Of a stretch of 64,000 bases of DNA, positions 32,406-45,278 are shown piece by piece. A program made the translations under genes and the position numbers. The notes below the pieces were generated by a model. It made no database searches. It was given only the letters and a program-made list of their open reading frames with translations, and was not told the origin of the DNA. The stretch is from positions 34,296,986 through 34,360,985 of the forward strand of contig JARWKL010000004.1 of assembly GCA_029961685.1 (NCBI GenBank), written 5' to 3'. Every line of letters begins with the position of its first letter. Positions within the stretch are counted from its first letter, which is position 1. The stretch comes from Aristolochia californica. Lineage: Eukaryota > Streptophyta > Magnoliopsida > Piperales > Aristolochiaceae.

Positions 32406-32491
32406 CCCATCAAAACTCCGAAGTTAAGCACGCTTGGGCGAGAGTAGTACTAGGATGGGTGACCTCCTGGGAGGTCCTAGTGTTGCACCCG
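32406..32491 (+). pseudogene. 5S rRNA fragment fused to P2
   Basis: The closest of the three copies to plant 5S rRNA in its central part: AAGTTAAGCACGCTTGGGCG, then GAGTAGTACTAGGATGGGTG, then ACCTCC. A T5 run (32492-32496) follows. The start point in the 5S gene is the same as in repeat 1. Confidence 0.92.
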
Positions 32492-33565
32492 TTTTTGCCC
32501 GTTGTTCCTCAGCCACAAGCTAATTTCTCCCTAGTAATGTTGCGGTTAGGGGTTATAAAACATATTTGCATATATAGTTTGTTTTCTTTTTTAACGGTTC
32601 AAAATATTCGGGAAGAAGAGAAGAGGGGGAAACAGTAGAGAAGAGGGGGAAACAATACGATTTTGTTTTATTTTCCTTTATTAAAGCAGTTTGGTTCAGT
32701 TTCGACACGGACGGTAAATGTTTTATTCTTTAATCGAACGACATAGCACTCCTTTTTCATATTGTATATTTTGATTTTTGCTTAAGATTTTAATTTTATA
32801 TTTTATTTTTTGGAGGGAATATGGAATAGACCAACAGAACATGGGTGGAGAGGGAATCTAGGGAAGGGATTGGTAGGATGGAGAGGGTAATACAAACGGG
32901 TGCGATCAATAAAATTGGGCACTTTGATAAATGTGGTAGAAAGAAAAAAATTCTAAGTAAGATAGGCAAGCCAAAAGATTCTGCAATTTTAGTTAATGTA
33001 ATAAAAATCAGTTTACCTATTCTCTTTCTCGATTGAACAAACCCATCAGCTCAGAAAATAGCTTTCAAACAGGAAGAAAATTGAATTTTGAGCAAAAATG
33101 ATGCTAATATTGACAAATTTCAGATCACCTTTGTGCACACTTTATTGAAATCTACTGATGAAGGGCGGACAGGGGGGGGGGGGGGGGGGGGGGGTCAATT
33201 TGTCATTGGAGATGAACTTCAGCCGCATTATTCAGTTCATCTCTTGACGTCAGTCAGTGGAATACTAGAGTTCAAGTCATCTAGATGACTAAGATGAATC
33301 CAAAATCATCTCTACAGTTCGAACCCTCGTCTATTTTCCCCCGTCTCTCCCGCACCCACTCTCTTGGTCTCTTAATTTTTTATTTTTTTGCCCTCTCTCC
33401 CGCATCGTCTCTCTCGTCTCCCTACGGCCCCCGATCTCTCTATTCCCTCTCTCTCCAGTTTCCGTCTCTTTGCGGCCTCACTATCCCTTATCACTTCTTT
33501 TGTTTAAGAACTTTAACTCAAAATCTTGGGGTTTTTGGTGATTTTATCTGGTTGGTGCATTCTAG
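32492..33565 (+). other. Spacer between 5S fragment and PAE2, no gene seen
   Basis: Homologous to 8271-9390. It contains an uninterrupted G23 run (33172-33194) and the CTCTCTCC-rich stretch (33335-33480). Exons a and b of PAE are deleted: sequence jumps from the pyrimidine stretch to the intron before the GCSAGG exon. Confidence 0.5.
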
Positions 33566-34923
33566 GCTTTTCTTTCTGGTTGTTCTGTTGGAGGTTTATC
33601 ATCCATAATGCATTGTGATGAGTTCAGAGAATTCTTTCCAAGATCAATAAAAGTCAAGTGTCTTGCTGATGCCGGGATGTTCCTTGATGCTTATGGCTTG
33701 CTTTTTTCTGCTCTCTTTTTTTGTATTATTGTCATCATGAGTGGAATCAACGGGTCATGGATCTTGCTTTGTTCTAAAGGTTTTTATCTTGATCAAATAC
33801 TAGGCAAGCATGATATTATGCCAAGGCTATTGATTTTGTGCTTGCTTCTTGCTAACTGCAAATACTTCAGGATCATCATAAATTAGCACAATAAATGAGA
33901 ATTGATATGCATAAACTCTTTCTTGCCATCCTTTTGTACATCGCATAAGGATCCAACTTCTGTAAATTCATCCTTCTTTTTTATTCTCTCTTTTACTCTC
34001 ACATAAAAACATATAAACTGGAGATTGGTGTACGTGGTTCCAACTTTTTTGCAGTGTTTCTTCCCTGAAAATTTTGTGGCTAATATTAAGACCCAACTTT
34101 TTCTTCTGAATGCTGCATATGATGTTTGGTAGGTAAACTTTTGTAGATTCTAAATGATCCTTTACTAAATATGTCTGCTTATGTTTTGAATTTTTTCTTA
34201 TCCATTTTTTTTTGTGTTTTTTTTTTTGGTAAAAGCTAGTTTGTGTTCACTATCAGCTAATCTGCACGGTGAATGGCATACTTGCAAGTTAAATTATGAA
34301 AGGGGCACACCAGGACATATCAGATTCTTCTAGAGTACTTCTCTTTCACTGTTATTCACCTTTGTACTTTAGTGTCATTTATGTCAATAATTGGCCTCGA
34401 AATGCCTTTGAAGGTTTGGTGTTATCTTCTTAAACAGATTTTAGGAATAAAATGCTTTCAGCTATTAAAGGGTTCTCAATGTCCATGCAAAATGGGTTGT
34501 TCATAAATTCATGTTTCGCCCATTGCCAATCAGAGAGGCAGGACACATGGTTTGCCAACAATTCTCATGTCATCAGGGTATTAGGATTGTCTCTCCCCCA
34601 CTGTGTCAAACTTAGAGCTGATATGTCAAGCTGCAGCCATAGCCAAACTGTTCAGTTTATGGGTGTGGTTTCAATTTACTCTTTATCTATTTTAATTTTC
34701 ATTCACCAAGTCTGGGGAAGAAAATAATAGAAGAGTGCTTTGGTTCAAAACTTTGTCACTATTTTGCTCATAGATTCTCATTGAAAAACAAACATCTGAA
34801 ATTTGTTGACAACAGAGAATCGTTGTAGCTATCGGTGATTGGTATTTTGATCGAGCTGAAGTGAAGATGATAGACTATGCATACCCTTGTGACCAGAGTT
34901 GTCACAACCTCATCTTTCATTGA
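33566..34923 (+). pseudogene. PAE2: pectin acetylesterase pseudogene
   Basis: Exons: [20 protein letters not shown] then [14 protein letters not shown] (33566-~33691; the motif should be GCSAGG, so Ala is changed to Val beside the nucleophile Ser, and this frame conflicts with the longer ORFs), CTSHKDPTS (to 33961, donor GTAAAT), [15 protein letters not shown] (34055-34132, last codon CAG changed to TAG), HGEWHTCKLNYE (34240-34333, end also TAG), [22 protein letters not shown] (34445-34577) and [21 protein letters not shown] (34829-34923). The two stops and missing 5' exons make it a pseudogene. Confidence 0.88.
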
Positions 34924-35792
34924 AGAAGTCAGCATTGGATCTCCTCACTACTATTTGCACTCGATTCATGTGCATATTCATATCAAGAAGATTTGAAGCA
35001 AAAAGGTGTAGAATATGAGACCCAATAAGCATCTGGCTATTACTATAGTGTCTAGCCTATAAATTCTTGTGCTCTCTATAGGAATTTGCTTCCCCCATGC
35101 AAGTAATATTAAAGAGGGAAGTTATTGTTTCTAGTTTTCCAGTGAAAAGGGTAAATAATAAGACATGTATTAATGACCTGATTAGCATGGGAAATAGATT
35201 AATAAGAATCTTCTTGAATATATGTATGCAAGCTCTTTTGTTCTTTTGTCAGATTTAGAGTGATTCATGACCGAGTATAAGAATATGGCTATTTGTCACT
35301 GCAGAAAAACATAAACGACAGAAAAATTGCATTATTTTTATCAATTTTTTTTTCTAATGGTAGATAAATTCCCTTTAATCGATAATTAGTCCAGTCGCTT
35401 ACTTTTGAAGTACTAAGAAATTTATTTACATAACTGGCAATCAAATCAGATCTTGAGAGATAACAAGAGCAAAGAGGGCGATGGAAGGCAGTTCCCTACA
35501 GTCATGCACCCACATATAAAAGATCAACATTATTTCATGGAAGCCAAGTAGTCAACCAGTACACTTTCATTAAAAACAGAAACATAGAGACCTATTATTT
35601 GATCTTGAAGACAAAGACCACATGTGCATTGTACACTGAAAAATCTGTTCATATTGTAGTTAAAAAAAACCTTTAGTACTGGCAGAAAGGAGTGATGTCC
35701 CAAGTCTAATCCTCATGCAACAAGACACAACGCAACTCACGGAAGAGGACACACAGTTCACCAACGGTGAGGTCACCTGCTATTCGGGTCAA
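34924..35792 (+). other. Downstream of PAE2, no gene seen
   Basis: Homologous to 10919-12290, but a deletion near 35725 (between two 'caaga' motifs) removed most of the unrecognised fragment found at 11997-12338 in repeat 1. Confidence 0.5.
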
Positions 35793-36566
35793 CCGCCCAA
35801 GTGACTAACCTTCTTCCCGCCAAAAATATTTTCAAAATGTTATTATATGTGCCAGTTTAGATGTCCCTCGTCCCCTCAATAGTGAGAAACAATGGCAATT
35901 GTTAATTGAAAATTTTCACAACAATGAACTTTTATACAAACTACAATGGTAATTTTTCAAAAGATTCTCATTTTAGCCTTAGTAAGTGACCTCCTTTCTC
36001 CACTCAATGTAGGGGTTGTGATCAAGGGCACTACATTTGGGTTTCATTTTTTTGTAGCGACTACTTTGCTTCAAAGTGAGATAGTAGTAAATTGATAGCC
36101 ATCCCCTACAGCTTGAATGCATGCATGCCAATCACATGCATACAAGCCTTGCCCATGGGGCTCACCCAGGCACCTCACCTACATCCACACCCATGCTCGG
36201 GGCAAGGGTTGAGTCGGGATTAATTAAATAACCCATTTAATGTAATACATTACTATTTTGATCATAGATAATACTAATTAATTAATAACATTATGTATTT
36301 ACGACCGCCCAAGTGACTTACCTTTTTCCCGCCAAAAATATTTTTAAAATGTTATTATATGTGCCAGTTTAGATGTCTCTCGTCCTCTCAATAGTGAGAA
36401 ACAATGGCAATTGTTCATTGAAAATTTTCAAAAGATTCTCATTTTAGCTTTAGTAAGTGAACTCCTTTCTCCACTCAATGTAGGGGTTGTGATCAAGGGC
36501 ACTACATTTGGGTTTCATTTTTTTGTAGCGACTACTTTGCTTCAAAGTGAGATAGTAGTAAATTGC
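35793..36566 (+). repeat. Local tandem duplication (~510-bp unit)
   Basis: The block starting 'ccgcccaagtgac' and ending 'gatagtagtaaattg' occurs at 35793-36096 and 36304-36566. Between them lies 'atagccatcc...ggggcaagggttgagtc' (36097-36303), which recurs at 38405 onward. The 64-codon ORF at 36411-36605 is not supported. Confidence 0.8.
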
Positions 36567-38404
36567 CTACATCTACAAGAATCGCCCGATCCCAATGTTT
36601 ATTGATTTTCAACAAGCCTATTCATAAACTACTTGGCAATCTCTCTTGGTTCTACCCATTGTCACTCTCCATATCAACTCTTTGTTGGTCATCTTCTTCT
36701 ATGACATAGCACTGACATATATGACTCTTTCATTAGCAAAGTCATCACATTTTCTCCTTGTTGGTCATATATGATTCTTTCATATCAGCTCTTCATCTCA
36801 TGCTCTATTTCTTTTTTATAAGATTAAATTATTAGAATCAAGTTGATAAAGTATTGACATGTTTCTGGTTATTCAATTTGTTGTACTTTATGAAATCCTC
36901 TGGTGATGTCATAAGTTACATTAGCACAAATGAGGAGAACCATGCTTTTAGTTCATGTTATGAAGTTATAATTGGATATCTTATTTTTATACTATGTTTA
37001 ATTTTCTATTTGTTTTATTTGAGTCATTAAATATATTGGGCATAGGAATTGATTCTTGAAAATCATATTAGACTCTTCCATATTTTCTTCTTCAACTCTC
37101 CCCTCAAATTGGAGTTACTAACTTGCGCATGAAAAGAAATTTTCATCTCCTATCCCCCTCCTTACTTAGATGTTCTTTATTTCTAACTAAGAAAATTTAC
37201 CACCACTAGTGGGATTTTTCAATGCACTCCTCAACACCTCTTCTTTTGAACTTCTCCTTCTACTTCTCCCCATTAAGTGACCCTTTCCTTTTAAAGAGGC
37301 CCAAATCTTACATAGCAAATATGAGACAAGAAAGCATCACTCTAGCCAAACGATAAAACTCCATATTCCTTTCAAAATGGTTTATGCTTAAAAAAAGACT
37401 CCTTTCAATTTCAAAGGCAGACAAGCCCAATTTTAGTGCATGAAAAAAAGAAAGAGTATTAACTATTTTAATGGTAGCTCACAAAAATATACTACTTCAG
37501 TCAATAAAAACACTTAACTCACTCTAACTGTTGGGTGCACTCTTGTTCTATGCAGGTAGTTGAAGTAGAGGAAATGCTCTGAAGTGATAAAAAAAATATA
37601 TAAAATTAAAAAATTACAAGAAGTTTCACTACCTACACAAAAATTCTAGAATTTCTAGAGGATTAACAAAAGCGACAATTGTTTAACACCAAGAAGGGGA
37701 CAAAAGAGATAGAATGATAACAAAAAAATTAACTAGAATAGTAACTAAGCAATGGAGCACAAAATTGACTAAAAATGTTGACCAGTGCAGTTTGACTAAA
37801 AAATTGACCTTAAAAAAATTACTAGAATTTTAATAACAATTTAAATACAATGGAGTTATACCATGGAGAAAGGGGGAATGTACCATGGAATTTAACCAGA
37901 AAATTAGTTGGAGTTACTTGCAGTATCATATTCATACGGCCTTCGAGCAAAACAATCTTACCTCAAGGACACTCTTAGAATCCAAACATATGGCCTAACT
38001 TACTCTAATGAAAGAAGGCTAGTTAGCCTCTCAAAAACTTAAAAAGAACAAAAAAAAAAAGTGCTTTGAAAATAACTTAAAAAATAACAAAACAAAGGGC
38101 TTTGAAAATAAGGGAAACTTAAAAAGGAAAAAAAAACAAGAGCTTTGAAATAAGGGAAACTTCTTTCCACAAAATGAAGATGGTTTACACTTGTGGTTAC
38201 AAAGCCTACTTATATGCAAACTAGGGATAACAATCCTTATCCCTTCATCTTACATGGATCAATATGATCTTCCCACCTAAGTATGAGGTTTACCCCTTTA
38301 TTTAAATTCAAACTTGGCATTATCACAAATGACTAAATAAGCTCTTAAAGTCTAATTCAAGAGCATTTGAATTGATCCAAGTTAAAATTTTAAATTTTAA
38401 ATGA
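36567..38404. other. 1.84-kb insertion specific to repeat 2, unidentified
   Basis: This sequence splits the second copy of the local duplication between 'gtaaattg' and 'atagccatcc', so it is an insertion in this copy. Ends (cctacatctac... and ...aaagaaactg) are not inverted repeats, and I see no clear target duplication, LTR or coding frame. It holds A-rich internal repeats with 'gggctttgaaaataagg' (38040-38165). It could be a fragment of a host gene region or a degraded transposon. Confidence 0.5.
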
Positions 38405-38539
38405 GACAAAGAAACTGATAGCCATCCTCTACCGCTTGAATGCACGCACGCCAATCACTTGCATACAAGCCTTGCCCATGGGGCTCACCCACGCACCTCA
38501 CCGACATCCACACCCACGCTTGGGGCAAGGGTTGAGTCG
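38405..38539. other. Flank of the AT-rich repeat
   Basis: GC-richer 'gcatacaagccttgcccatg' sequence, matching 12428-12520 in repeat 1. No gene seen. Confidence 0.5.
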
Positions 38540-39590
38540 GGATTAATTAAATAACCCATTTAATGTAATACATAACTATTTTGATCATTGATAATACCAA
38601 TTAATTATTGACGTTATGTATTTTCTAATCAATTAATTACTAATTAAGTAAGAAATAATTAAATACCCGATGATTTGTGCTAATTAATCGGCCAAGTGAC
38701 CTATTTAATGTAATAACTACTCAATTATTTAATAGAACAAGTAGTAATAACTTACTTATCTTATTAATTAAACACATTTTAGTGATATAATTAACTAATT
38801 AATCGATTTAATTAATTTATTTAGTAGGATTAATGGAGTTAATGCGAAGAACCAGAATGACATACTAATCGATGGTAGCTAATACTAGTTAATTAATTGG
38901 TAATTAATGCATTTATTAATTAAATAATTACTTGATTATTTGTGTTAATTAACAAACCAATTGACTTATTTAATGTAATAACTAATCAATTATTTAATCG
39001 AATAGGTAGTAATTACTTAATCATCTAATTAAATGAACATATTCTTATTATATAACTAACTAATTAACTTGGTTTGTAGGATTAATGGAGTCTGTAAGAA
39101 CCACAATGACATACTATTTGATGATTGCTAATACTAGTTAATTAAAATAATATATTTACTAATTAAATAATTATTGATTAGGTAAGAAAATAATTAAAAA
39201 CCCATGATTTGTGGTAGTAAATTGGCCAATTGACCTATTTAATGTAATAATTAATCAATTATTTAATTGAATAGGTAGTAATTACTTAATTATTTAATTA
39301 ATTGAACTCATTTTAAATATAAAGTTGAACACCTTCCAATGGAGTTGGTATGGAGAACCAGAATAATTTACTATTTAACTGCAACTAATACTAGTTGATT
39401 AATTTGTATTTAATACATTAACTGATTGAATAATTACTGATTTGGTAAGAAAATAATCAATTACATGACGATTTGTGGTAGCCAATTGACATATTTAATT
39501 ATATAACTAATCAACTATTTAATCAAAGATGCAGGACTTACTTAATTAACTAATTAATATATTTATATAATTAAATAATTATTTCACTAT
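38540..39590. repeat. AT-rich tandem repeat, ~266-bp period (second block)
   Basis: Same landmarks as at 12540-13560, near 38667, 38937, 39204 and 39468 (periods 270, 267, 264). Same copy number and phase as the first block, so it was carried by the segmental duplication rather than expanding independently. Confidence 0.85.
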
Positions 39591-40745
39591 TAATTAATTC
39601 AATTAATTTTTTTATTTTTTTAGTTATTTTTTTATAATGACTAATTACTTTTTCTCCCATTATTATTTTTCTCTAAGTTCATTTTTTATTATTATCTAAT
39701 TTTTATTTTATTTTTTTCCTTATTTTCCCTTTTGTATTTTAAATTTTATTATTTTTGTAGTTTTCCTTTAATCTTTTCTTCTTTAGATTTTCACATTTTC
39801 CCATGTCAACAAAGTTTGTCCAAATGGTGCCAGATCAACATGTCCATTAAGGAAAGAGGAAAGAGAATGGGAAAATGAGGAATTTTAGGTTTTAAAGGAT
39901 GGGCTGACATGGCGCTATATAGACAAGCTTTACTAACGTGTGAAGTTGACCGATCCAATGAGGATTCCAAAGGTTGAAATCAGATAATTTGGGAAATAAG
40001 TTTAAAAAGTCATTATTCAGATAAATAAAAAATTTAAATCCAATATTCAGGTACAATTCCTTGAAATATAATAAATATAATAATAATTTTCCACAAAATC
40101 CTTCTTATTACACGAGTTGCTAGTTGGGTGTAATTAGATTGGACAACTACAAAATCCTTCAATAATTTTTGTGAGAAAATTTCACTTTTGTGCAATGGTC
40201 CCCCACCTGTAAAGTAATATTTAATTAATCTATCTAATAATTAAATAAAAAATTTAAAGCAACAACAATTCAAAGAAATATTTAATGAATTTCTTCATTT
40301 GAATGTTGAAGATTAAAATATATAATTTTAGTTATTTAAATTTATGTTTCAATTGCATAATTCTAAACTTTTTTCAAGTGATCTGTTTACTTTTCTCCAT
40401 AGCACAACAAGGTGCTTCTCTAGATGACAAAATTCAAAATATTGGCACTATTACTACATCATGACTGAAAAACTATCAACTGTGAAATCTCCAGTCAGCG
40501 AAATATCAAGGAAGGAAAGTAGAGCTCCATGTTTAGCAAGTATTATGTAAAAGGAAACTCTAGGGAAACCAGGATTCCAAATCAGACTAGAACAGGTAGC
40601 CTCTTCGGTTTACATATAAGTGAGGTAGGACTTGCTATCTTCTGCCTTGTGGCACTGCCAGATCATACCATCTTCCTTCAGCCCACGTCTGATCATGCTT
40701 TATTTTTGCATCTTGGGGATCGACCTACTACTCTAATATTGTTTT
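39591..40745. other. AT-rich region upstream of F-box 2
   Basis: Matches 13561-14582, including the inverted pair near 39810 and 39920 (one arm mutated here). A 190-bp stretch at 40512-40705, absent from repeat 1, holds an unrecognised 72-codon ORF (40529-40747). Confidence 0.45.
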
Positions 40746-41293
40746 AATCTAGGTCAGCTTGCCTGAAGACATCTCACTTGAAATTCTTTCATGTCTACCC
40801 AAGAAATCACGGCTCAGTGTGTGAAGCTAATTTAAGGAAATGGCATAATCTGATTAAGAAAGTTAGCTTCTTTCACTACCATATCTATTGACTTCGGTTT
40901 TGTCTATCTCAAATACTACGAATATGGCTTCATACGCGAATGTATGTTCTGTCGCTTGGACGACAAAGGAGCACTCACGCTCCAAGACTCCCTTGTCTTC
41001 CCTTTACATCACAACATTAAGAATATGGGTTCATGCAATGGCGTCATCTTCTAGTTCAAGAAAATCCACACCAACTCAAGCTCAGTGACTATCTCTACAA
41101 TCCCATTACCAAGCATCTCATGACTCTTCCTTCACTCCCTCCTTTCAGAATGGCTCATGACCCCTTTGATAGTTGTTTCCCTTTTTTGGGTTTAACCCAT
41201 TATTTGGTAGTTTCGCTTAGATGTAAGGATAGTGAGCAATTACAATTTCTTCCTTTTTTTATGGGAAAGAAGGGTTTAAGGATTGTACGTTAA
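40746..41293 (+). pseudogene. F-box 2: F-box protein pseudogene
   Basis: Same gene as at 14583. The start ATG is lost (ATGGAG is ATCTAG here) and the F-box reads LPEDISLEILSCLPKKSRL before a frameshift. The downstream part FGFVYLKYYEYGFI and GSCNGVIF is followed by a stop and a 1-nt deletion. A YNPITKHLMTLPSLPPF frame then runs to a stop at 41293. Sharing the GVIF stop with F-box 1 shows the gene was already broken before duplication. Confidence 0.82.
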
Positions 41294-41784
41294 ATGGGAT
41301 TTGGTCTAGAAATAAGCTTGAGTTTTTTCCATCAACGGGACTTTGGATAAACTTGACGTTTCTCTGCAAATTCCTGGAATTTTATCTACCATGACTGGAG
41401 GTATGCATCTTGCGCTTCCACTTTTATTTTTAAGATTTTTTTATTGCTTTAAAATTCTGGTTGACGAACTATGTCCCCGACCAGACAGGATGACTGAATT
41501 GGTGCGCCAGAGTAGGTTGTGCTCAGTGCGCTGGAGGTGCCGGGACTTAGTGGGAACAGATGCTCCCATGGGAAGAAAATGCCCACAGCCAATCGTCAGC
41601 CGTCGTTCGGGTTTACAGAGGGGAGTGAAATGATAGGGCTTGCTGTGTGCGCTGATGTTAAACCATCGACGTGTTGTGAACATTTTCTTCCCGACTCCAT
41701 GGTTGTCCCATTCTCACTTCCAGTTGCCTGGACACCGGCAATGCACACAACTGATTCTCGATTGAGAGACGTTGTTTTGGTGGG
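41294..41784 (+). other. Likely decayed 5' LTR region of P3, no gene seen
   Basis: Matches 15231-15872, with a deletion of the 15300-15540 part. The conflicting ORFs at 41343-41858 on both strands are not supported. Confidence 0.4.
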
Positions 41785-41811
41785 TGGCATTGAGCACCAG
41801 ACAGTGCATCA

Positions 41812-42126
41812 TGTAGGAATACTTTAAATAGAATTTCGAAACCATATATGAAATTCATAAACCAAAATCGTACCTCCTGACATGGTGTAAACTTCCGGCA
41901 AACAGAGCATCTCCGGCTAACAAAATGTCTTGTCCATCATAGAGGTTTATCAATGGCAACATTCAGACATACCTTTGCTAGACCAGACCCCCTTTTATAG
42001 GCACCTCTCCATCAAAGGAGACCACCAAATGACAGGAAAGCGAAAGATCATAACCGGCGACCACCATAAGTGGAAAATCGTCCGACGGATGGGTCACTTA
42101 AGTGACGGATCATGAACCGTCTTACA
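41812..42126 (-). repeat. 3' LTR of M2
   Basis: 315 bp, ACCGTCTTACA at its right edge. The minus-strand polypurine tract follows. Confidence 0.85.
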
Positions 42127-42494
42127 GTGTCCCGCTTGACCCATATGTCTACTAAATATGTATCATTGATACATCTTCATGAATATTTTCCATCGATATA
42201 ATATCCTTATACTCAAAAAAGGAAGATTAAATTACATGAATCGTGGTGGTAAGTCCTTTAGAGTAAGTATTACCTTCCACGTATTACAATGCAACTGTCT
42301 CCTTTGAATGAGAACCTTATGTGACACATTTCTTTATGAATGAACTTGCATAATGCTCATTCAGGATCATCTTATATTGTCATTCTCTAAACTTTAAGTA
42401 TACAACCAAATAAGAGAAGACACAAATGAACTTAATGGAGTTTTTCATTGACAAAATTGTGATACAAATAGAAAGGGAATCTTAATTACATAAA

Positions 42495-44090
42495 TTACTC
42501 AATAGAACTGAGTCCCATATGTTCAACATGTCCCTTATAAACAGCAGGTGGTAGACCTTTTGTGAACAGATCAGGGATCATTAATCTAGTATTGATGTAT
42601 TCCACAACCACCTTGTTTGCTTTGACAAGTTCTCGATTAGCTAAAAACTTTATGTCATTATGTTTACCACGACTTCCGCTCATTTTGTTTTAGGCCAAAA
42701 ACACTACTACGGAATTGTAGCAATAAATCCTTAATAACTTAGAAATGGTGTTAAAAATTTTAAGCCATAAAATATAACTCCTCAACTATATAGCTTGTAA
42801 TGACGCTTCAAAATATGCTACAAACTCTACTTCAGTGGTAGAAGTAGCAATCAAAGATTGTTTTGCACTTCTCCAAGAAATGACCCCTCCAGGTAATAAG
42901 AAGATCTATCTCGATGTTGACTTTCTTGAATCAAGGCAGAAAACAAAATTAGATTCAGAATATCCAATCACTTCGTGATGATCAGATCGTCTGTACATAA
43001 GCTTGTAGTCTTTTAGTCCCCTGAAGGTATCGCATGACTTTCTTTGCAGCTTTCCAATAGTCCATATCGGGATTACTTTGATATATGGCCAACATTCCCA
43101 TTGCATATGCTATGTCAGGTCGTGTGCAAACATGATCATACATGAAACTCCCAACTGTAGAAGCATAGGGAATGTTTTTCATTTGTTCCCTCTCTAAATT
43201 ATTTTGTGGACCTTGTTCCAAACTTAATTTCTCACCTTTCACAATAGGTGCAACCCCAGATGAGCAAATCACTTGAAGCAAGTAAAATATCACCTACATA
43301 TAGGACTAAGAAAATTATTTTGCTCCCACCGACCATATGGTACATACATTGATCCATGATATTCTTTGTAAATCCAAATGAAGAAATAACATCATGAAAT
43401 TTTAAATATCACTGACGGGAGGCTTGTTTTAGTCCTTATATAGATTTCTTAAGTCTACAAACCAAGTGATCATTCCCCTCTAAAATGAAACCTTCAGGTT
43501 GTTTCATGTAAACCTGTTCTTCTAGGTCTCCATTTAGGAAAGTCGTTTTCACATCCATTTGATGTAACTCCATATCAAAACGAGCTACTAATGCCATAAT
43601 TATCCGAAATGAATCCTTCTTTAAAACAGGCGAGAAGGTTTCATGATAATCCAACTCTTCCTTCATGGCAGCATTTCATAATGTGGATTTTTTTCCACTC
43701 ATGGCCTGTGAAAACGTAATAGGATCATCTTCAGCACAAATGTCCATGTCAGATTCTTGAAAGTACACTTCATAATTTGAAGAAATTACAGGTTTTCTAA
43801 CTAGTGAAGATCTTCTTAATGGCACTTCAACATTTTCAGGTTGAGAATGTTGAGTAACCTAATCTATAGGAGTATCCTCATGATGAGATGGTTCTTCAAC
43901 TATTGGTTGTACTTGAATAATCGAATCCTGATGATTTTTATGAACAACAACCAATCTATCCTAAGTTTTAGAAGTAGGTGGAGTATTTGTATGCTCCTCA
44001 AAAACTAAGTTTCGAGGTTGGATACTCCCACTAATCTTATCATTCTCAAGGAACCTTGTATTCTTAGATTCGACAACTCCTATCGAATGA
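42495..44090 (-). pseudogene. M2 pol remnant: RT and RNase H
   Basis: RNase H end SRGKHNDIKFLANRE..FTKGLPPAVYKGHVEHMG (42495-42683); VKGEKLSLEQGPQNN, VGSFMYDHVCTRPDIAYAMG (42982-43293); [26 protein letters not shown] (43436-43666); linker PLRRSS near 43800. The catalytic loop near 43290 reads YVGD instead of YVDD. Deletions at about 43266 and 43650 remove further RT sequence. Confidence 0.85.
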
Positions 44091-44936
44091 GCTGCAAAAA
44101 GTAGCTAACAAGCTTACTAAAGATGTTATAAAGCCAAAATTTGAATATTTACCTATATAAATAATCCCAAAAAATAAATCAGCGTGTCATTATAATATTT
44201 CATGTGGGCTTAGATTATAACACATATGCGATTTATATCTCTTTATGATGGGATATTGAAATTTGTTTGTCAAGGAATATTCTAGGCCAGTGGGCAACTA
44301 GAATTTTTTTTGACATATTTATTTCCCATCCTGAATAATCACATAAATATAAAATTTACTCTATGGGGTTAAATTTTTATATCTCGGTGATTAATCACAA
44401 TTTTTTTATGTCATTAACTTTATGTGACTAAACTTAATGTCACTTGACATTTGCATAATTAAGAATGTTGTGGCAATTACTCAATTATTCAAAATGTATA
44501 CCTAAATATGACATAAAAAATAATTGACTAAAATGAATGTCAATTAATAATCCATCTGATTCAACCCAAATGACTCGATAAAGTCCGACTCGAGTCAACT
44601 CGTTCGACTCGTTGCATCTAGACCGTTCATGCGCAACCGGTACGAGTTGACTCAGCCAAATCAACTCTTTATTTAAATGAAATTGTTTGACCTATGTTTC
44701 AATTTTTTTTATTTACGTGCGCTAGTGGTCGTCTTCACGCGCAGAGATAACGCACAGCGTCCACGGCAGCCCTCTACCGGACGTCGCCTCCCAACAGATT
44801 TCGGCCGCTGTCATCCGACGGTGACACCGACAGATGTACAACATCGAGCGAGACACCGGTTGGCTCCACAACACCGGCACTCGTAGAGTACGCAGAGAGC
44901 TCCTCTCCACGGAAATGACTCCATATCAGAGAGGGA
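44091..44936 (-). other. M2 leader with inferred intron (44092-44691) and leader exon
   Basis: The acceptor TTTTTGCAG is present at 44092-44100, but the donor is mutated to GTCAAA (44686-44691). GC-rich leader exon lies at 44692-44936. ORFs at 44677-44910 are spurious. Confidence 0.5.
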
Positions 44937-44948
44937 GCTCTGATACCA
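44937..44948 (-). other. Primer-binding site of M2
   Basis: TGGTATCAGAGC on the element strand, two bases from the LTR. Confidence 0.88.
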
Positions 44949-44950
44949 CA

Positions 44951-45273
44951 TGTAGGAATGCTTTAATTAGAATTTCAAAACCATATATGAAATTCATAAA
45001 CCAAAATCATCCCTCCTGACATGGTGTCAACTTCCAACGAACAAAGCTTCTGCGCTATCTTCTCTAGTGAACAGAATGTCTCATCTATCACAAGACCTCT
45101 GCAAGACCATACCCCCTATTATAGGCTCTTCTCCATCAAAGGAGACCACCAAACGATGGGAAACCGAAAGGTCGTAACCGGTGACCAATGACAGTGGAAA
45201 ACAGTATGATGGATGGGTAACTTAAGTGACGGATCGTGAACTGTCTAGGTGATGGTTTGTGAACCGTGTTACA
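44951..45273 (-). repeat. 5' LTR of M2
   Basis: 323 bp, followed by CATCG and then 'aaccgcagtcgagagg', the same flank as at M0, M1 and M3. Confidence 0.88.
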
Positions 45274-45278
45274 CATCG

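Larger units (their letters stand above)
41812..45273 (-). mobile_element. M2: internally deleted copia element
   Basis: 3.46 kb between catca (41807-41811) and catcg (45274-45278). LTRs are 41812-42126 and 44951-45273, with a polypurine tract at 42127-42142 and an intact primer site. The gag, protease and most of integrase are missing: pol sequence is joined directly to the leader's splice acceptor at 44090. The same junction is in M3. Confidence 0.9.

Noticed and set aside
38031..38219. Phe-rich hydrophobic minus-strand ORF
   Set aside because: Translation of A-rich repeats; not a membrane protein candidate.
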